From Xanthostigma xanthostigma (taxonomy: Eukaryota; Arthropoda; Insecta; Raphidioptera; Raphidiidae): DNA of 64,000 nt. The DNA lies in contig OY754465.1 of assembly GCA_963575645.1 (NCBI GenBank), forward strand, positions 29,709,501 through 29,773,500, written 5' to 3'. The notes below the pieces were generated by a model, which had not been told where the DNA came from, made no database searches, and saw only the letters and a program-made list of their open reading frames with translations. The position numbers and the translations under genes were made by a program. Shown here in pieces: positions 14,000 through 27,218 of this stretch (positions are counted from its first letter, which is position 1; each line of letters starts with the position of its first letter).

Positions 14000-15660
14000 G
14001 GATCATTCTCTCATAAGAAAATGCAAACTGCATATTAACCATTATTTTAACGCTACAAGCAGTTTTTACATGCTTTATGACAATTAGGGGCAAATGAGTC
14101 CTTATAGGCAAAATTGCTTTATTTCATGAAGGTAAGTCTATTTACACTATAACATTCAGGTTTGGATCATTCTCTCATAAGAAAATGCAAACTGCATATT
14201 AACCATTATTTTAACGCAGACAAGCAGTTTTTACATGCTTCACGACAATTGCGTGCAAATGAGTCCTTATAGGCAAAATTGCTTTATTTTACAAAGGTAA
14301 GTTTATTTACACTATAACATTCAGGTTTGGATCATTCTCTCATAAGAAAATGCAAACTTCATATTAACCATTATTTAAACGCAGACAAGCAGTTTTTACA
14401 TGCTTTACGACAATTAGGTGCAAATGAGTCTTTATAGGCAAAATTGCTTTATTTCATGAGGGTAAGTCTATTTACACTATAACATTCAGGTTTGGATCAT
14501 TATCTCATAAGAAAATGCAAACTGCATATTAACCATTATTTTAACGCATACAAGCAGTTTTTACATGCTTTATGACAATTAGGGGCAAATGAGTCCTTAT
14601 AGGCAAAATTGCTTTATTTCATGAAGGTTAGTCTATTTACACTATAACATTCAGGTTTGGATCATTCTCTCATAAGAAAATGCAAACTGCATATTAACCA
14701 TTATTTTAACGCATACAAGCAGTTTTTACATGCTTTATGACAATAAGGGCCAAATGAGTCCTTATAGGCAAAATTGCTTTAATTCATGAAGGTAAGTCTA
14801 TTTACACTATAATATTCAGGTTTGGATCATTCTCTCATAAGAAAATGCAAACTGCATATTAACCATTATTTTAACGCTACAAGCAGTTTTTACATGCTTT
14901 ATGACAATTAGGGGCAAATGAGTCCTTATAGGCAAAATTGCTTTATATCATGAAGGTAAGTCTATTTACACTATAACATTCAGGTTTGGATCATTCTCTC
15001 ATAAGAAAATGCAAACTGCATATTAACCATTATTTTAACGCAGACAAGCAGTTTTTACATGCTTCACGACAATTGCGTGCAAATGAGTCCTTATAGGCAA
15101 AATTGCTTTATTTTACAAAGGTAAGTTTATTTACACTATAACATTCAGGTTTGGATCATTCTCTCATAAGAAAATGCAAACTTCATATTAACCATTATTT
15201 AAACGCAGACAAGCAGTTTTTACATGCTTTACGACAATTAGGTGCAAATGAGTCTTTATAGGCAAAATTGCTTTATTTCATGAGGGTAAGTCTATTTACA
15301 CTATAACATTCAGGTTTGGATCATTATCTCATAAGAAAATGCAAACTGCATATTAACCATTATTTTAACGCATACAAGCAGTTTTTACATGCTTTATGAC
15401 AATTAGAGGCAAATGAGTCCTTATAGGCAAAATTGCTTTATTTCATGAAGGTTAGTCTATTTACACTATAACATTCAGGTTTGGATCATTCTCTCATAAG
15501 AAAATGCAAACTGCATATTAACCATTATTTTAACGCAGACAAGCAGTTTTTACATACTTTACGACAATTAGGTGCAAATGAGTCTTTATAGGCAAAATTG
15601 CTTTATTTCATGAGGGTAAGTCTATTTACACTATAACATTCAGGTTTGGATCATTCTCTC
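14000..15660 (+). repeat. Duplicated satellite block, copy 1 (offset 1978 bp)
   Basis: This block of about ten monomers recurs at 15978-17638 with an offset of 1978 bp. Shared private markers are 'caaacttcat', 'tatctcataa' (14501 and 16479), 'ctttaattcatg' (14781 and 16759) and 'atatcatgaagg'. Inside the block the 'caaacttcat' unit itself appears twice, 827 bp apart, so a smaller five-monomer repeat is nested in the larger one. Edges are placed where the two copies stop sharing unit types. Confidence 0.8.
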
Positions 15661-15977
15661 ATAAGAAAATGCAAACTGCATATTAACAATTATTTAAACG
15701 CAGACAAGCAGTTTTTACATGCTTTACGACAATTAGGTGCAAATGAGTCCTTATAGGCAAAATTGCTTTATTTTACAAAGGTAAGTCTATTTTCACTATA
15801 ACATTCAGGTTTGGATCATTCTCTCATAAGAAAATGCAAACTGCATATTAACTATTATTTTAACGCATACAAGCAGTTTTTACAAGCTTTATGACATTTA
15901 GGTGCAAATGAGTCCTTATAGGCAAAATTGCTTTATTTCATGAGGGTAAGTCTATTTACACTATAATATTCAGGTTT

Positions 15978-17638
15978 GGATCATTCTCTCATAAGAAAAT
16001 GCAAACTGCATATTAACCATTATTTTAACGCTACAAGCAGTTTTTACATGCTTTATGACAATTAGGGGCAAATGAGTCCTTATAGGCAAAATTGCTTTAT
16101 TTCATGAAGGTAAGTCTATTTACACTATAACATTCAGGTTTGGATCATTCTCTCATAAGAAAATGCAAACTGCATATTAACCATTATTTTAACGCAGACA
16201 AGCAGTTTTTACATGCTTCACGACAATTGCGTGCAAATGAGTCCTTATAGGCAAAATTGCTTTATTTTACAAAGGTAAGTTTATTTACACTATAACATTC
16301 AGGTTTGGATCATTCTCTCATAAGAAAATGCAAACTTCATATTAACCATTATTTAAACGCAGACAAGCAGTTTTTACATGCTTTACGACAATTAGGTGCA
16401 AATGAGTCTTTATAGGCAAAATTGCTTTATTTCATGAGGGTAAGTCTATTTACACTATAACATTCAGGTTTGGATCATTATCTCATAAGAAAATGCAAAC
16501 TGCATATTAACCATTATTTTAACGCATACAAGCAGTTTTTACATGCTTTATGACAATTAGGGGCAAATGAGTCCTTATAGGCAAAATTGCTTTATTTCAT
16601 GAAGGTTAGTCTATTTACACTATAACATTCAGGTTTGGATCATTCTCTCATAAGAAAATGCAAACTGCATATTAACCATTATTTTAACGCATACAAGCAG
16701 TTTTTACATGCTTTATGACAATAAGGGCCAAATGAGTCCTTATAGGCAAAATTGCTTTAATTCATGAAGGTAAGTCTATTTACACTATAATATTCAGGTT
16801 TGGATCATTCTCTCATAAGAAAATGCAAACTGCATATTAACCATTATTTTAACGCTACAAGCAGTTTTTACATGCTTTATGACAATTAGGGGCAAATGAG
16901 TCCTTATAGGCAAAATTGCTTTATATCATGAAGGTAAGTCTATTTACACTATAACATTCAGGTTTGGATCATTCTCTCATAAGAAAATGCAAACTGCATA
17001 TTAACCATTATTTTAACGCAGACAAGCAGTTTTTACATGCTTCACGACAATTGCGTGCAAATGAGTCCTTATAGGCAAAATTGCTTTATTTTACAAAGGT
17101 AAGTTTATTTACACTATAACATTCAGGTTTGGATCATTCTCTCATAAGAAAATGCAAACTTCATATTAACCATTATTTAAACGCAGACAAGCAGTTTTTA
17201 CATGCTTTACGACAATTAGGTGCAAATGAGTCTTTATAGGCAAAATTGCTTTATTTCATGAGGGTAAGTCTATTTACACTATAACATTCAGGTTTGGATC
17301 ATTATCTCATAAGAAAATGCAAACTGCATATTAACCATTATTTTAACGCATACAAGCAGTTTTTACATGCTTTATGACAATTAGAGGCAAATGAGTCCTT
17401 ATAGGCAAAATTGCTTTATTTCATGAAGGTTAGTCTATTTACACTATAACATTCAGGTTTGGATCATTCTCTCATAAGAAAATGCAAACTGCATATTAAC
17501 CATTATTTTAACGCAGACAAGCAGTTTTTACATACTTTACGACAATTAGGTGCAAATGAGTCTTTATAGGCAAAATTGCTTTATTTCATGAGGGTAAGTC
17601 TATTTACACTATAACATTCAGGTTTGGATCATTCTCTC
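15978..17638 (+). repeat. Duplicated satellite block, copy 2 (offset 1978 bp)
   Basis: This is the second copy of 14000-15660, in the same orientation and with the same unit order, including the nested 827-bp repeat of the 'caaacttcat' unit. The two copies are separated by about two monomers (15660-15978) of the 'ttaacaattatttaaacg' and 'gacatttagg' types. The same two types recur after this copy at about 17990-18290, so the true unit is close to 12 monomers. Confidence 0.8.
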
Positions 17639-20091
17639 ATAAGAAAATGCAAACTGCATATTTACTATCATTTTAACGCAGACAAGCAGTTTTTACATGC
17701 TTCACGACAATTGCGTGCAAATGAGTCCTTATAGGCAAAATTGCTTTATTTTACAAAGGTAAGTCTATTTACACTATAACATTCAGGTTTGGATCATTCT
17801 CTCATAAGAAAATGCAAACTGCATATTAACCATTATTTTAACGCATACAAGCAGTTTTTACATGCTTTATGACAATTAGGGGCAAATGAGTCCTTATAGG
17901 CAATATTGCTTTATTTTATGAAGGTAAGTCTATTTACACTATAACATTCAGGTTTGGATCATTCTCTCATAAGAAAATGCAAACTGCATATTAACAATTA
18001 TTTAAACGCAGACAAGCAGTTTTTACATGCTTTACGACAATTAGGTGCAAATGAGTCCTTATAGGCAAAATTGCTTTATTTTACAAAGGTAAGTCTATTT
18101 TCACTATAACATTCAGGTTTGGATCATTCTCTCATAAGAAAATGCAAACTGCATATTAACTATTATTTTAACGCATACAAGCAGTTTTTACAAGCTTTAT
18201 GACATTTAGGTGCAAATGAGTCCTTATAGGCAAAATTGCTTTATTTCATGAGGGTAAGTCTATTTACACTATAACATTCAGGTTTGGATCATTCGCTCAT
18301 AAAAAAATGCAAACTGCATATTTACTATCATTTTAACGCATACAAGCAGTTTTTACATGCTTTATGACAATTAGGTGCAAATGAGTCTTTATAGGCAAAA
18401 TTGCTTTATTTCATGAAGGTAAGTCTATTTACACTATAACATTCAGGTTTGGATCATTCTCTTATAAGAAAATGCAAACTGCATATTAACCATTATTTTA
18501 ACGCATACAAGCAATTTTTACATGCTTTATGACAATTAGGGGCAAATGAGTCCTTATAGGCAAAATTGCTTTACTTCATAAAGGTAAGTCTATTTACACT
18601 ATAATATTCAGGTTTGGATCATTCTCTCATAAGAAAATGCAAACTGCATATTAACCATTATTTTAACGCTACAAGCAGTTTTTACATGCTTTATGACAAT
18701 TAGGTGCAAATGAGTCCTTATAGGCAAAATTGCTTTATTTTACAAAGGTAAGTCTATTTTCTCTATAACATTCAGGTTTGGATCATTCTCTCATAAGAAA
18801 ATGCAAACTGCATATTAACTATTATTTTAACGCATACAAGCAGTTTTTACAAGCTTTATGACAATTAGGTGCAAATGAGTCCTTATAGGCAAAATTGCTT
18901 TATTTCATGAGGGTAAGTCTATTTACACTATAACATTCAGGTTTGGATCATTCGCTCATAAGAAAATGCAAACTGCATATTTACTATCATTTTAACGCAT
19001 ACAAGCAGTTTTTACATGCTTTATGACAATTAGGTGCAAATGAGTCTTTATAGGCAAAATTGCTTTATTTCATGAAGGTAAGTCTATTTATACTATAACA
19101 TTCAGGTTTGGATCATTCTCTCATAAGAAAATGCAAACTGCATATTAACCATTATTTTAACGCATACAAGCAGTTTTTACATGCTTTATGACAATTAGGG
19201 CCAAATGAGTCCTTATAGGCAAAATTGCTTTATTTCATGAAGGTAAGTCTATTTACACTATAATATTCAGGTTTGGATCATTCTCTCATAAGAAAATGCA
19301 AACTGCATATTAACCATTATTTTAACGCTACAAGCAGTTTTTACATGCTTTATGACAATTAGGGGCAAATGAGTCCTTATAGGCAAAATTGCTTTATATC
19401 ATGAAGGTAAGTCTATTTACACTATACCATTCAGGTTTGGATCATTCTCTCATAAGAAAATGCAAACTGCATATTAACCATTATTTAAACGCAGTCAAGC
19501 AGTTTTTACATGCTTTACGACAATTAGGTGCAAATGAGTCTTTATAGGCAAAATTGCTTTATTTCATGAGGGTAAGTCTATTTACACTATAACATTCAGG
19601 TTTGGATCATTCTCTCATAAGAAAATGCAAACTGCATATTAACCATTATTTTAACGCATACAAGCAGTTTTTACATGCTTTATGACAATTAGGGGCAAAT
19701 GAGTCCTTATAGGCAAAATTGCTTTATTTCATGAAGGTTAGTCTATTTACACTATACATTCAGGTTTGGATCATTCTCTCATAAGAAAATGCAAACTGCA
19801 TATTAACCATTATTTAAACGCAGACAAGCAGTTTTTACATGCTTTACGACAATTAGGTGCAAATGAGTCTTTATAGGCAAAATTACTTTATTTCATGAGG
19901 GTAAGTCTATTTACACTATAACATTCAGGTTTGGATCATTCTCTCATAAGAAAATGCAAACTGCATATTAACCATTATTTTAACGCAGACAAGCAGTTTT
20001 TACATGCTTTATGACAATTAGGGGCAAATGAGTCCTTATAGGCAAAATTGCTTTATATCATGAAGGTAAGTCTATTTACACTATAACATTC

Positions 20092-20981
20092 AGGTTGGGA
20101 TCATTTTCTCAAAAGATAATGCAAACTGATAATTTCCTATTATTTTCACGCAGACAAACAGTATTTACATGCTTTATGACAATTAGGTGCAAATGAGTCC
20201 TTATAGGCAATATTGCTTTATTTCACAAAGGTAAGTCTACTTACACTATAACATTCAGGTTTGGATCATTCTCTCATTAGAAAATGAAAACTGCATATTT
20301 ACTATCATTTTTACGCAGACAAGTAGTTTTTACATGCTTCACGACAATTAGGTGCGAATGAGTCCTTAGAAGCAAAATTACTTTATTTTACAAAGGCAAG
20401 TCTATTTACACTATAACATTCAGGTTTGGATCATTCTCTCATAAGAAAATGCAAACTGCACATTTACTATCATTTTAACGCAGACAAGCAGTTTTTACAT
20501 GCTTTACGACAATTAGGTGCAAATTAGTCTTTATAGGCAAAATTGCTCTATTTTATGAAGGTAACTCTATTTACACTATAACATTTGGGTTTGGATCATT
20601 CTCTCATAAGAAAATGCAAACTGCATATTAACTATTATTTTAACGCATTCAAGCAGTTTTTACATGCTTTATGACAATTAGAGGCAAATGAGTCCTTATA
20701 GGCAAAATTGCTTTATTTCATGAAGGTAAGTCTATTTACACTATAACATTCAGGTTTGGATTATTTTCTCATAAGAAAATGCAAACTGCATATAAACCAT
20801 TATTTTAACGCAGACAAGCAGTTTTTACATGGTTTACGACAATAAGGTGCAAATAAGTCCTTAAAGGCAAAATTGTTTTATTTTACAAAGGTAAGTCTTC
20901 TTTTACTATAACATTCAGGTTTGGATCAGTTTAGGAAAGTTTATTTACACTATTACATTCAGGTTTGGATCATTCTCTCAT
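20092..20981 (+). repeat. Decayed satellite patch with irregular junction
   Basis: About five monomers here carry many private changes seen nowhere else in the window: 'caggttggga' (20091-20100), 'ctcaaaagataatgc', 'ctgataatttcctatt', 'cacgcagacaaacagtattt', 'ctcattagaaaatgaaaa', 'gaagcaaaattac', 'aggcaagtc', 'ggtaactc' and 'acatggtttacg'. The usual start-of-unit palindrome is broken at about 20118. The patch ends in an irregular join: 'tttggatca' is followed by 'gtttaggaaagtttattt' (about 20928-20947), so the distance between unit starts at about 20773 and 20982 is 209 bp, one unit plus a 44-bp fragment. Homogeneous satellite lies on both sides. Confidence 0.85.
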
Positions 20982-21718
20982 AAGAAAATGCAAACTGCAT
21001 ATTAACCATTATTTTAACGCAGACAAGCAGTTTTTACATGCTTTACGACAATTAGGTGCAAATGAGTCTTTATAGGCAAAATTGCTTTATTTCATGAGGG
21101 TAAGTCTATTTACACTATAACATTCAGGTTTGGATCATTCTCTCATAAGAAAATGCAAACTGCATATTTACTATCATTTTCACGCAGACAAGCAGTTTTT
21201 ACATGCTTCACGACAATTGCGTGCAAATGAGTCCTTATAGGCAAAATTGCTTTATTTTACAAAGGTAAGTCTATTTACACTATAACATTCAGGTTTGGAT
21301 CATTCTCTCATAAGAAAATGCAAACTGCATATTAACAATTATTTTAACGCATGCAAGAAGTTTTTACATGCTTTATGACAATTAGGGGCAAATGAGTCCT
21401 TATAGGCAAAATTGCTTTATTTTATGAAGGTAAGTCTATTTACACTAACACATTCAGGTTTGGATCATTCTCTCATAAGAAAATGCAAACTGCATATTAA
21501 CCATTATTTAAACGCAGACAAGCAGTTTTTACATGCTTTACGACAATTAGGTGCAAATGAGTCCTTATAGGCAAAATTGTTTTATTTTACAAAGGTAAGT
21601 CTATTTTCTTTATAACATTCAGGTTTGGATCATTCTCTCATAAGAAAATGCAAACTGCATATTAACTATTATTTTAACGCATACAAGCAGTTTTTACAAG
21701 CTTTATGACAATTAGGTG

Positions 21719-24700
21719 CAAATGTGTCCTTATAAGCAAAATTGCTTTATTTCATGAGGGTAAGTCTATTTACACTATAACATTCAGGTTTGGATCATTC
21801 TCTCATAAGAAAATGCAAACTGCATATTAACCATTATTTTAACGCATACAAGCAGTTTTTACATGCTTTATGACAATTAGGTGCAAACGAGTCTTTATAG
21901 GCAAAATTGCTTTATTTCATGAAGGTAAGTCTATTTACACTATAACATTCAGGTTTGGATCATTCTCTCATAAGAAAATGCAAACTGCATATTAACCATT
22001 ATTTTAACGCATACAAGCAGTTTTTACATGCTTTATGACAATTAGGGCCAAATGAGTCCTTATAGGCAAAATTGCTTTATTTCATGAAGGTAAGTCTATT
22101 TACACTATAATATTCAGGTTTGGATCATTCTCTCATAAGAAAAGGCAAACTGCATATTAACCATTATTTTAACGCATACAAGCAGTTTTAACAAGCTTTA
22201 TGACAATTAGGTGCAAATGAGTCCTTATAGGCAAAATTGCTTTATTTCATGAGGGTAAGTCTATTTTTACTATAACATTCAGGTTTGGATCATTCTCTCA
22301 TAAGAAAATGCAAACTGCATATTAACCATTATTTTAACGCATAAAAGCAGTTTTTACATGCTTTATGACAATTAGGGGCAAATGAGTCATTATAGGCAAA
22401 ATTGCATTATTTCATGAAGGTAAGTCTATTTACACTATAACATTCAGGTTTGGATCATTCTCTCATAAAAAAATGCAAACTGCATATTAACCATTATTTA
22501 AAAGCAGACAAGCAGTTTTTACATGCTTTTCGACAATTAGGTGCAAATGAGTCCTTATAGGCAAAAGTGCTTTATTTTACAAAGGTAAGTCTATTTTCAC
22601 TATAACATTCAGGTTTGGATCATTCTCTCATAAGAAAATGCAAACTGCATATTAACTATTATTTTAACGCATACAAGCAGTTTTTACAAGCTTTATGACA
22701 ATTAGGTGCAAATGAGTCCTTATAAGCAAAATTGCTTTATTTCATGAGGGTAAGTCTATTTACACTATACAATTCAGGTTTGGATCATTCGCTCATAAGA
22801 AAATGCAAACTGCATATTTACTATCATTTTAACGCATACAAGCAGTTTTTACATGCTTTATGACAATTAGGTGCAAATGAGTCTTTATAGGCAAAATTGC
22901 TTTATTTCATGAAGGTAAGTCTATTTACACTATAACATTCAGGTTTGGATCATTCTCTCATAAGAAAATGCAAACTGCATATTAACCATTATTTTAACGC
23001 ATACAAGCAGTTTTTACATGCTTTATGACAATAAGGGCCAAATGAGTCCTTTTAGGCAAAATTGCTTTAATTCATGAAGGTAAGTCTATTTACACTATAA
23101 TATTCAGGTTTGGATCATTCTCTCATAAGAAAATGCAAACTGCATATTAACCATTATTTTAACGCTACAAGCAGTTTTTACATGCTTTATGACAATTAGG
23201 GGCAAATGAGTCCTTATAGGCAAAATTGCTTTATATCATGAAGGTAAGTCTATTTACACTATAACATTCAGGTTTGGATCATTCTCTCATAAGAAAATGC
23301 AAACTGCATATTAAGCATTATTTTAACGCAGACAAGCAGTTTTTACATGCTTCACGACAATTGCGTGCAAATGAGTCCTTATAGGCAAAATTGCTTTATT
23401 TTATGAAGGTAAGTCTATTTACACTATAACATTCAGGTTTGGATCATTCTCTCATAAGAAAATGCAAACTGCATATTAACCATTATTTAAACGCAGACAA
23501 GCAGTTTTTACATGCTTTACGACAATTAGGTGCAAATGAGTACTTATAGGCAAAATTGCTTTATTTTACAAAGGTAAGTCTATTTTTTTTATAACATTCA
23601 GGTTTGGATCATTCTCTCATAAGAAAATGCAAACTGCATATTAACTATTATTTTAACGCAGACAAGCAGTTTTTACATGCTTTACGACAATTAGGTGCAA
23701 ATGAGTCCTTATAGGCAAAATTGCTTTATTTTACAAAGGTAAGTCTATTTTCACTATAACATTCAGGTTTGGATCATTCTCTCATAAGAAAATGCAAACT
23801 GCATATTAACTATTATTTTAACGCATACAAGCAGTTTTAACAAGCTTTATGACAATTAGGTGCAAATGAGTCCTTATAGGCAAAATTGCTTTATTTCATG
23901 AGGGTAAGTCAATTTTTACTATAACATTCAGGTTTGGATCATTCTCTCATAAGAAAATGCAAACTGCATATTAACCATTATTTTAACGCATACAAGCAAT
24001 TTTTACATGCTTTATGACAATTAGGGGCAAATGAGTCCTTATAGGCAAAATTGCTTTATTTCATGAAGGTAAGTCTATTTACACTATAATATTCAGGTTT
24101 GGATCATTCTCTCATAAGAAAATGCAAACTGCATATTAACCATTATTTTAACGCTACAACCAGTTTTTACATGCTTTATGACAATTAGGTGCAAATGAGT
24201 CCTTATAGGCAAAATTGCTTTATTTTACAAAGGTAAGTCTATTTACACTATAACATTCAGGTTTGGATCATTCTCTCATAAGAAAATGCAAACTGCATAT
24301 TAACAATTATTTTAACGCATGCAAGAAGTTTTTACATGCTTTATGACAATTAGGGGCAAATGAGTCCTTATAGGCAAAATTGCTTTATTTTATGAAGGTA
24401 AGTCTATTTACACTATAACATTCAGGTTTGGATCATTCTCTCTTAAGAAAATGCAAACTGCATGTTAACCATTATTTAAACGCAGACAAGCAGTTTTTAC
24501 ATGCTTTACGACAATTAGGTGCAAATGAGTCCTTATAGGCAAAATTGCTTTATTTTACAAAGGTAAGTCTATTTTCTTTATAACATTCAGGTTTGGATCA
24601 TTCTCTCATAAGAAAATGCGAACTGCATATTAACTATTATTTTAACGCATACAAGCAGTTTTTACAAGCTTTATGACAATTAGGTGCAAATGAGTCCTTA

Positions 24701-24829
24701 TAAGCAAAATTGCTTTATTTCATGAGGGTAAGTCTATTTACACTATAACATTCAGGTTTGGATCATTCGCTCATAAGAAAATGCAAACTGCATATTTTCT
24801 ATCATTTTAACGCATACAAGCAGTTTTTA
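21719..24829 (+). repeat. Long satellite block, right copy (pairs with 3870-6815)
   Basis: This is the partner of 3870-6815, sharing 'aaatgtgtcc', 'aaaaggcaaa', 'aagtgcttta', 'ttttttataa' and 'aatgcgaact' in the same order. It has one monomer more than the left copy between 22140 and 22565. Its right end was copied again: the 'ttttttataa' unit at 23585 recurs at 24904 (1319 bp, eight units), and the 'aatgcgaact' unit at 24615 recurs at 25769 (1154 bp, seven units). Confidence 0.75.
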
Positions 24830-26230
24830 CATGCTTTACGACAATTAGGTGCAAATGAGTCCTTATAGGCAAAATTGCTTTATTTTACAAAGGTAAGTCT
24901 ATTTTTTTTATAACATTCAGGTTTGGATCATTCTCTCATAAGAAAATGCAAACTGCATATTAACTATTATTTTAACGCAGACAAGCAGTTTTTACATGCT
25001 TTACGACAATTAGGTGCAAATGAGTCCTTATAGGCAAAATTGCTTTATTTTACAAAGGTAAGTCTATTTTCACTATAACATTCAGGTTTGGATCATTCTC
25101 TCATAAGAAAATGCAAACTGCATATTAACTATTATTTTAACGCATACAAGCAGTTTTTACAAGCTTTATGACAATTAGGTGCAAATGAGTCCTTATAGGC
25201 AAAATTGCTTTATTTCATGAGGGTAAGTCTATTTTCACTATAACATTCAGGTTTGGATCATTCTCTCATAAGAAAATGCAAACTTAATATTAACCATTAT
25301 TTTAACGCATTCAAGCAATTTTTACATGCTTTATGACAATTAGGGGCAAATGAGTCCTTATAGGCAAAATTGCTTTATTTCATGAAGGTAAGTCTATTTA
25401 CACTATAATATTCAGGTTTGGATCATTCTCTCATAAGAAAATGCAAACTGCATATTAACCATTATTTTAACGCTACAAGCAGTTTTTACATGCTTTATGA
25501 CAATTAGGGGCAAATGAGTCCTTATAGGCAAAATTGCTTTATTTTATGAAGGTAAGTCTATTTACACTATAACATTCAGGTTTGGATCATTCTCTCTTAA
25601 GAAAATGCAAACTGCATATTAACCATTATTTAAACGCAGACAAGCAGTTTTTACATGCTTTACGACAATTAGGTGCAAATGAGTCCTTATAGGCAAAATT
25701 GCTTTATTTTACAAAGGTAAGTCTATTTTCTTTATAACATTCAGGTTTGGATCATTCTTTCATAAGAAAATGCGAACTGCATATTAACTATTATTTTAAC
25801 GCATACAAGCAGTTTTTACAAGCTTTATGACAATTAGGTGCAAATGAGTCCTTATAAGCAAAATTGCTTTATTTCATGAGGGTAAGTCTATTTACACTAT
25901 AACATTCAGGTTTGGATCATTCGCTCATAAGAAAATGCAAACTGCATATTTACTATCATTTTAACGCATACAAGCAGTTTTTACATGCTTTATGACAATT
26001 AGGTGCAAATTAGTCTTTATAGGCAAAATTGCTTTATTTCATGAAGGTAAGTCTATTTACACTATAACATTCAGGTTTGGATCATTCGCTCATAAGAAAA
26101 TGCAAACTGCATATTTACTATCATTTTAACGCATACAAGCAGTTTTTACATGCTTTACGACAATTAGGTGCAAATGAGTCCTTATAGGCAAAATTGCTTT
26201 ATTTTACAAAGGTAAGTCTATTTTCTTTAT

Positions 26231-27160
26231 AACATTCAGGTTTGGATCATTCTCTCATAAGAAAATGCAAACTGCATATTAACCATTATTTAAACGCAGA
26301 CAAGCAGTTTTTACATGCTTTTCGACAATTAGGTGCAAATGAGTCCTTATAGGCAAAATTGCTTTATTTTACAAAGGTAAGTCTATTTTCACTATAACAT
26401 TCAGGTTTGGATCATTCTCTCATAAGAAAATGCAAACTGCATATTAACTATTATTTAAACGCATACAAGCAGTTTTTACAAGCTTTATGACAATTAGGTG
26501 CAAATGAGTCCTTATAAGCAAAATTGCTTTATTTCATGAGCGTAAGTCTATTTACACTATACAATTCAGGTTTGGATCATTCGCTCATAAGAAAATGCAA
26601 ACTGCATATTTAGTATCATTTTAACGCATACAAGCAGTTTTTACATGCTTTATGACAATTAGGTGCAAATGAGTCTTTATAGGCAAAATTGCTTTATTTC
26701 ATGAAGGTAAGTCTATTTACACTATAACATTCAGGTTTGGATCATTCTCTATAAGAAAATGCAAACTGCATATTAACCATTATTTTAACGCATACAAGCA
26801 GTTTTTACATGCTTAATGACAATAAGGGCCAAATGAGTCCTTATAGGCAAAATTGCTTTATTTCATGAAGGTAAGTCTATTTACACTATAATATTCAGGT
26901 TTGGATCATTCTCTCATAAGAAAATGCAAACTGCATATTAACCATTATTTTAACGCTACAAGCAGTTTTTACATGCTTTATGACAATTAGGGGCAAATCA
27001 GTCCTTATAGGCAAAATTGCTTTATATCATGAAGGTAAGTCTATTTACACTATAACATTCAGGTTTGGATCATTCTCTCATAAGAAAATGCAAACTGCAT
27101 ATTAACCATTATTTTAACGCAGACAAGCAGTTTTCACATGCTTCACGACAATTGCGTGCA
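26231..27160 (+). repeat. Six-monomer tandem duplication, copy 1 (offset 988 bp)
   Basis: This block recurs immediately downstream at 27219-28148, offset 988 bp (six units, two of them 164 bp). Shared private markers are 'gagcgtaag' (26538 and 27526), the two-base deletion 'cattctctataag' (about 26745 and 27733), 'gcttaatgacaataag' and 'gcagttttcacatg'. The deletion and 'gttttcac' variants are found nowhere else I can see, so the duplication is recent. Confidence 0.88.
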
Positions 27161-27218
27161 AATCAGTCCTTATAGGCAAAATTGCTTTATATCATGAAGG
27201 TAAGTCTATTTACACTAT

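Larger units (their letters stand above)
1..20091 (+). repeat. 165-bp satellite array, left domain
   Basis: Head-to-tail copies of an A+T-rich 165-bp unit run through the whole stretch. Counting from the anchor 'aagaaaatgc', units begin at 1, 166, 331, 496, 661, 826 and 991, giving a period of 165, with 164 bp for one type. All copies point the same way. Units differ from each other at only a few positions; for example 661-825 and 826-990 differ at 8 of 165. No gene or promoter is visible and every frame is interrupted by stops within about one unit. Unit types recur in set orders, so this is a higher-order-repeat satellite rather than a random mix. The unit length is close to one nucleosome plus linker, as in many centromeric satellites; that role is inferred. 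Confidence 0.97.

Noticed and set aside
1..20091. Regularly spaced repeats as a possible CRISPR array
   Set aside because: The whole 165-bp unit is repeated, with no unique spacers between short direct repeats, no cas genes, and eukaryotic retroelements in the array.
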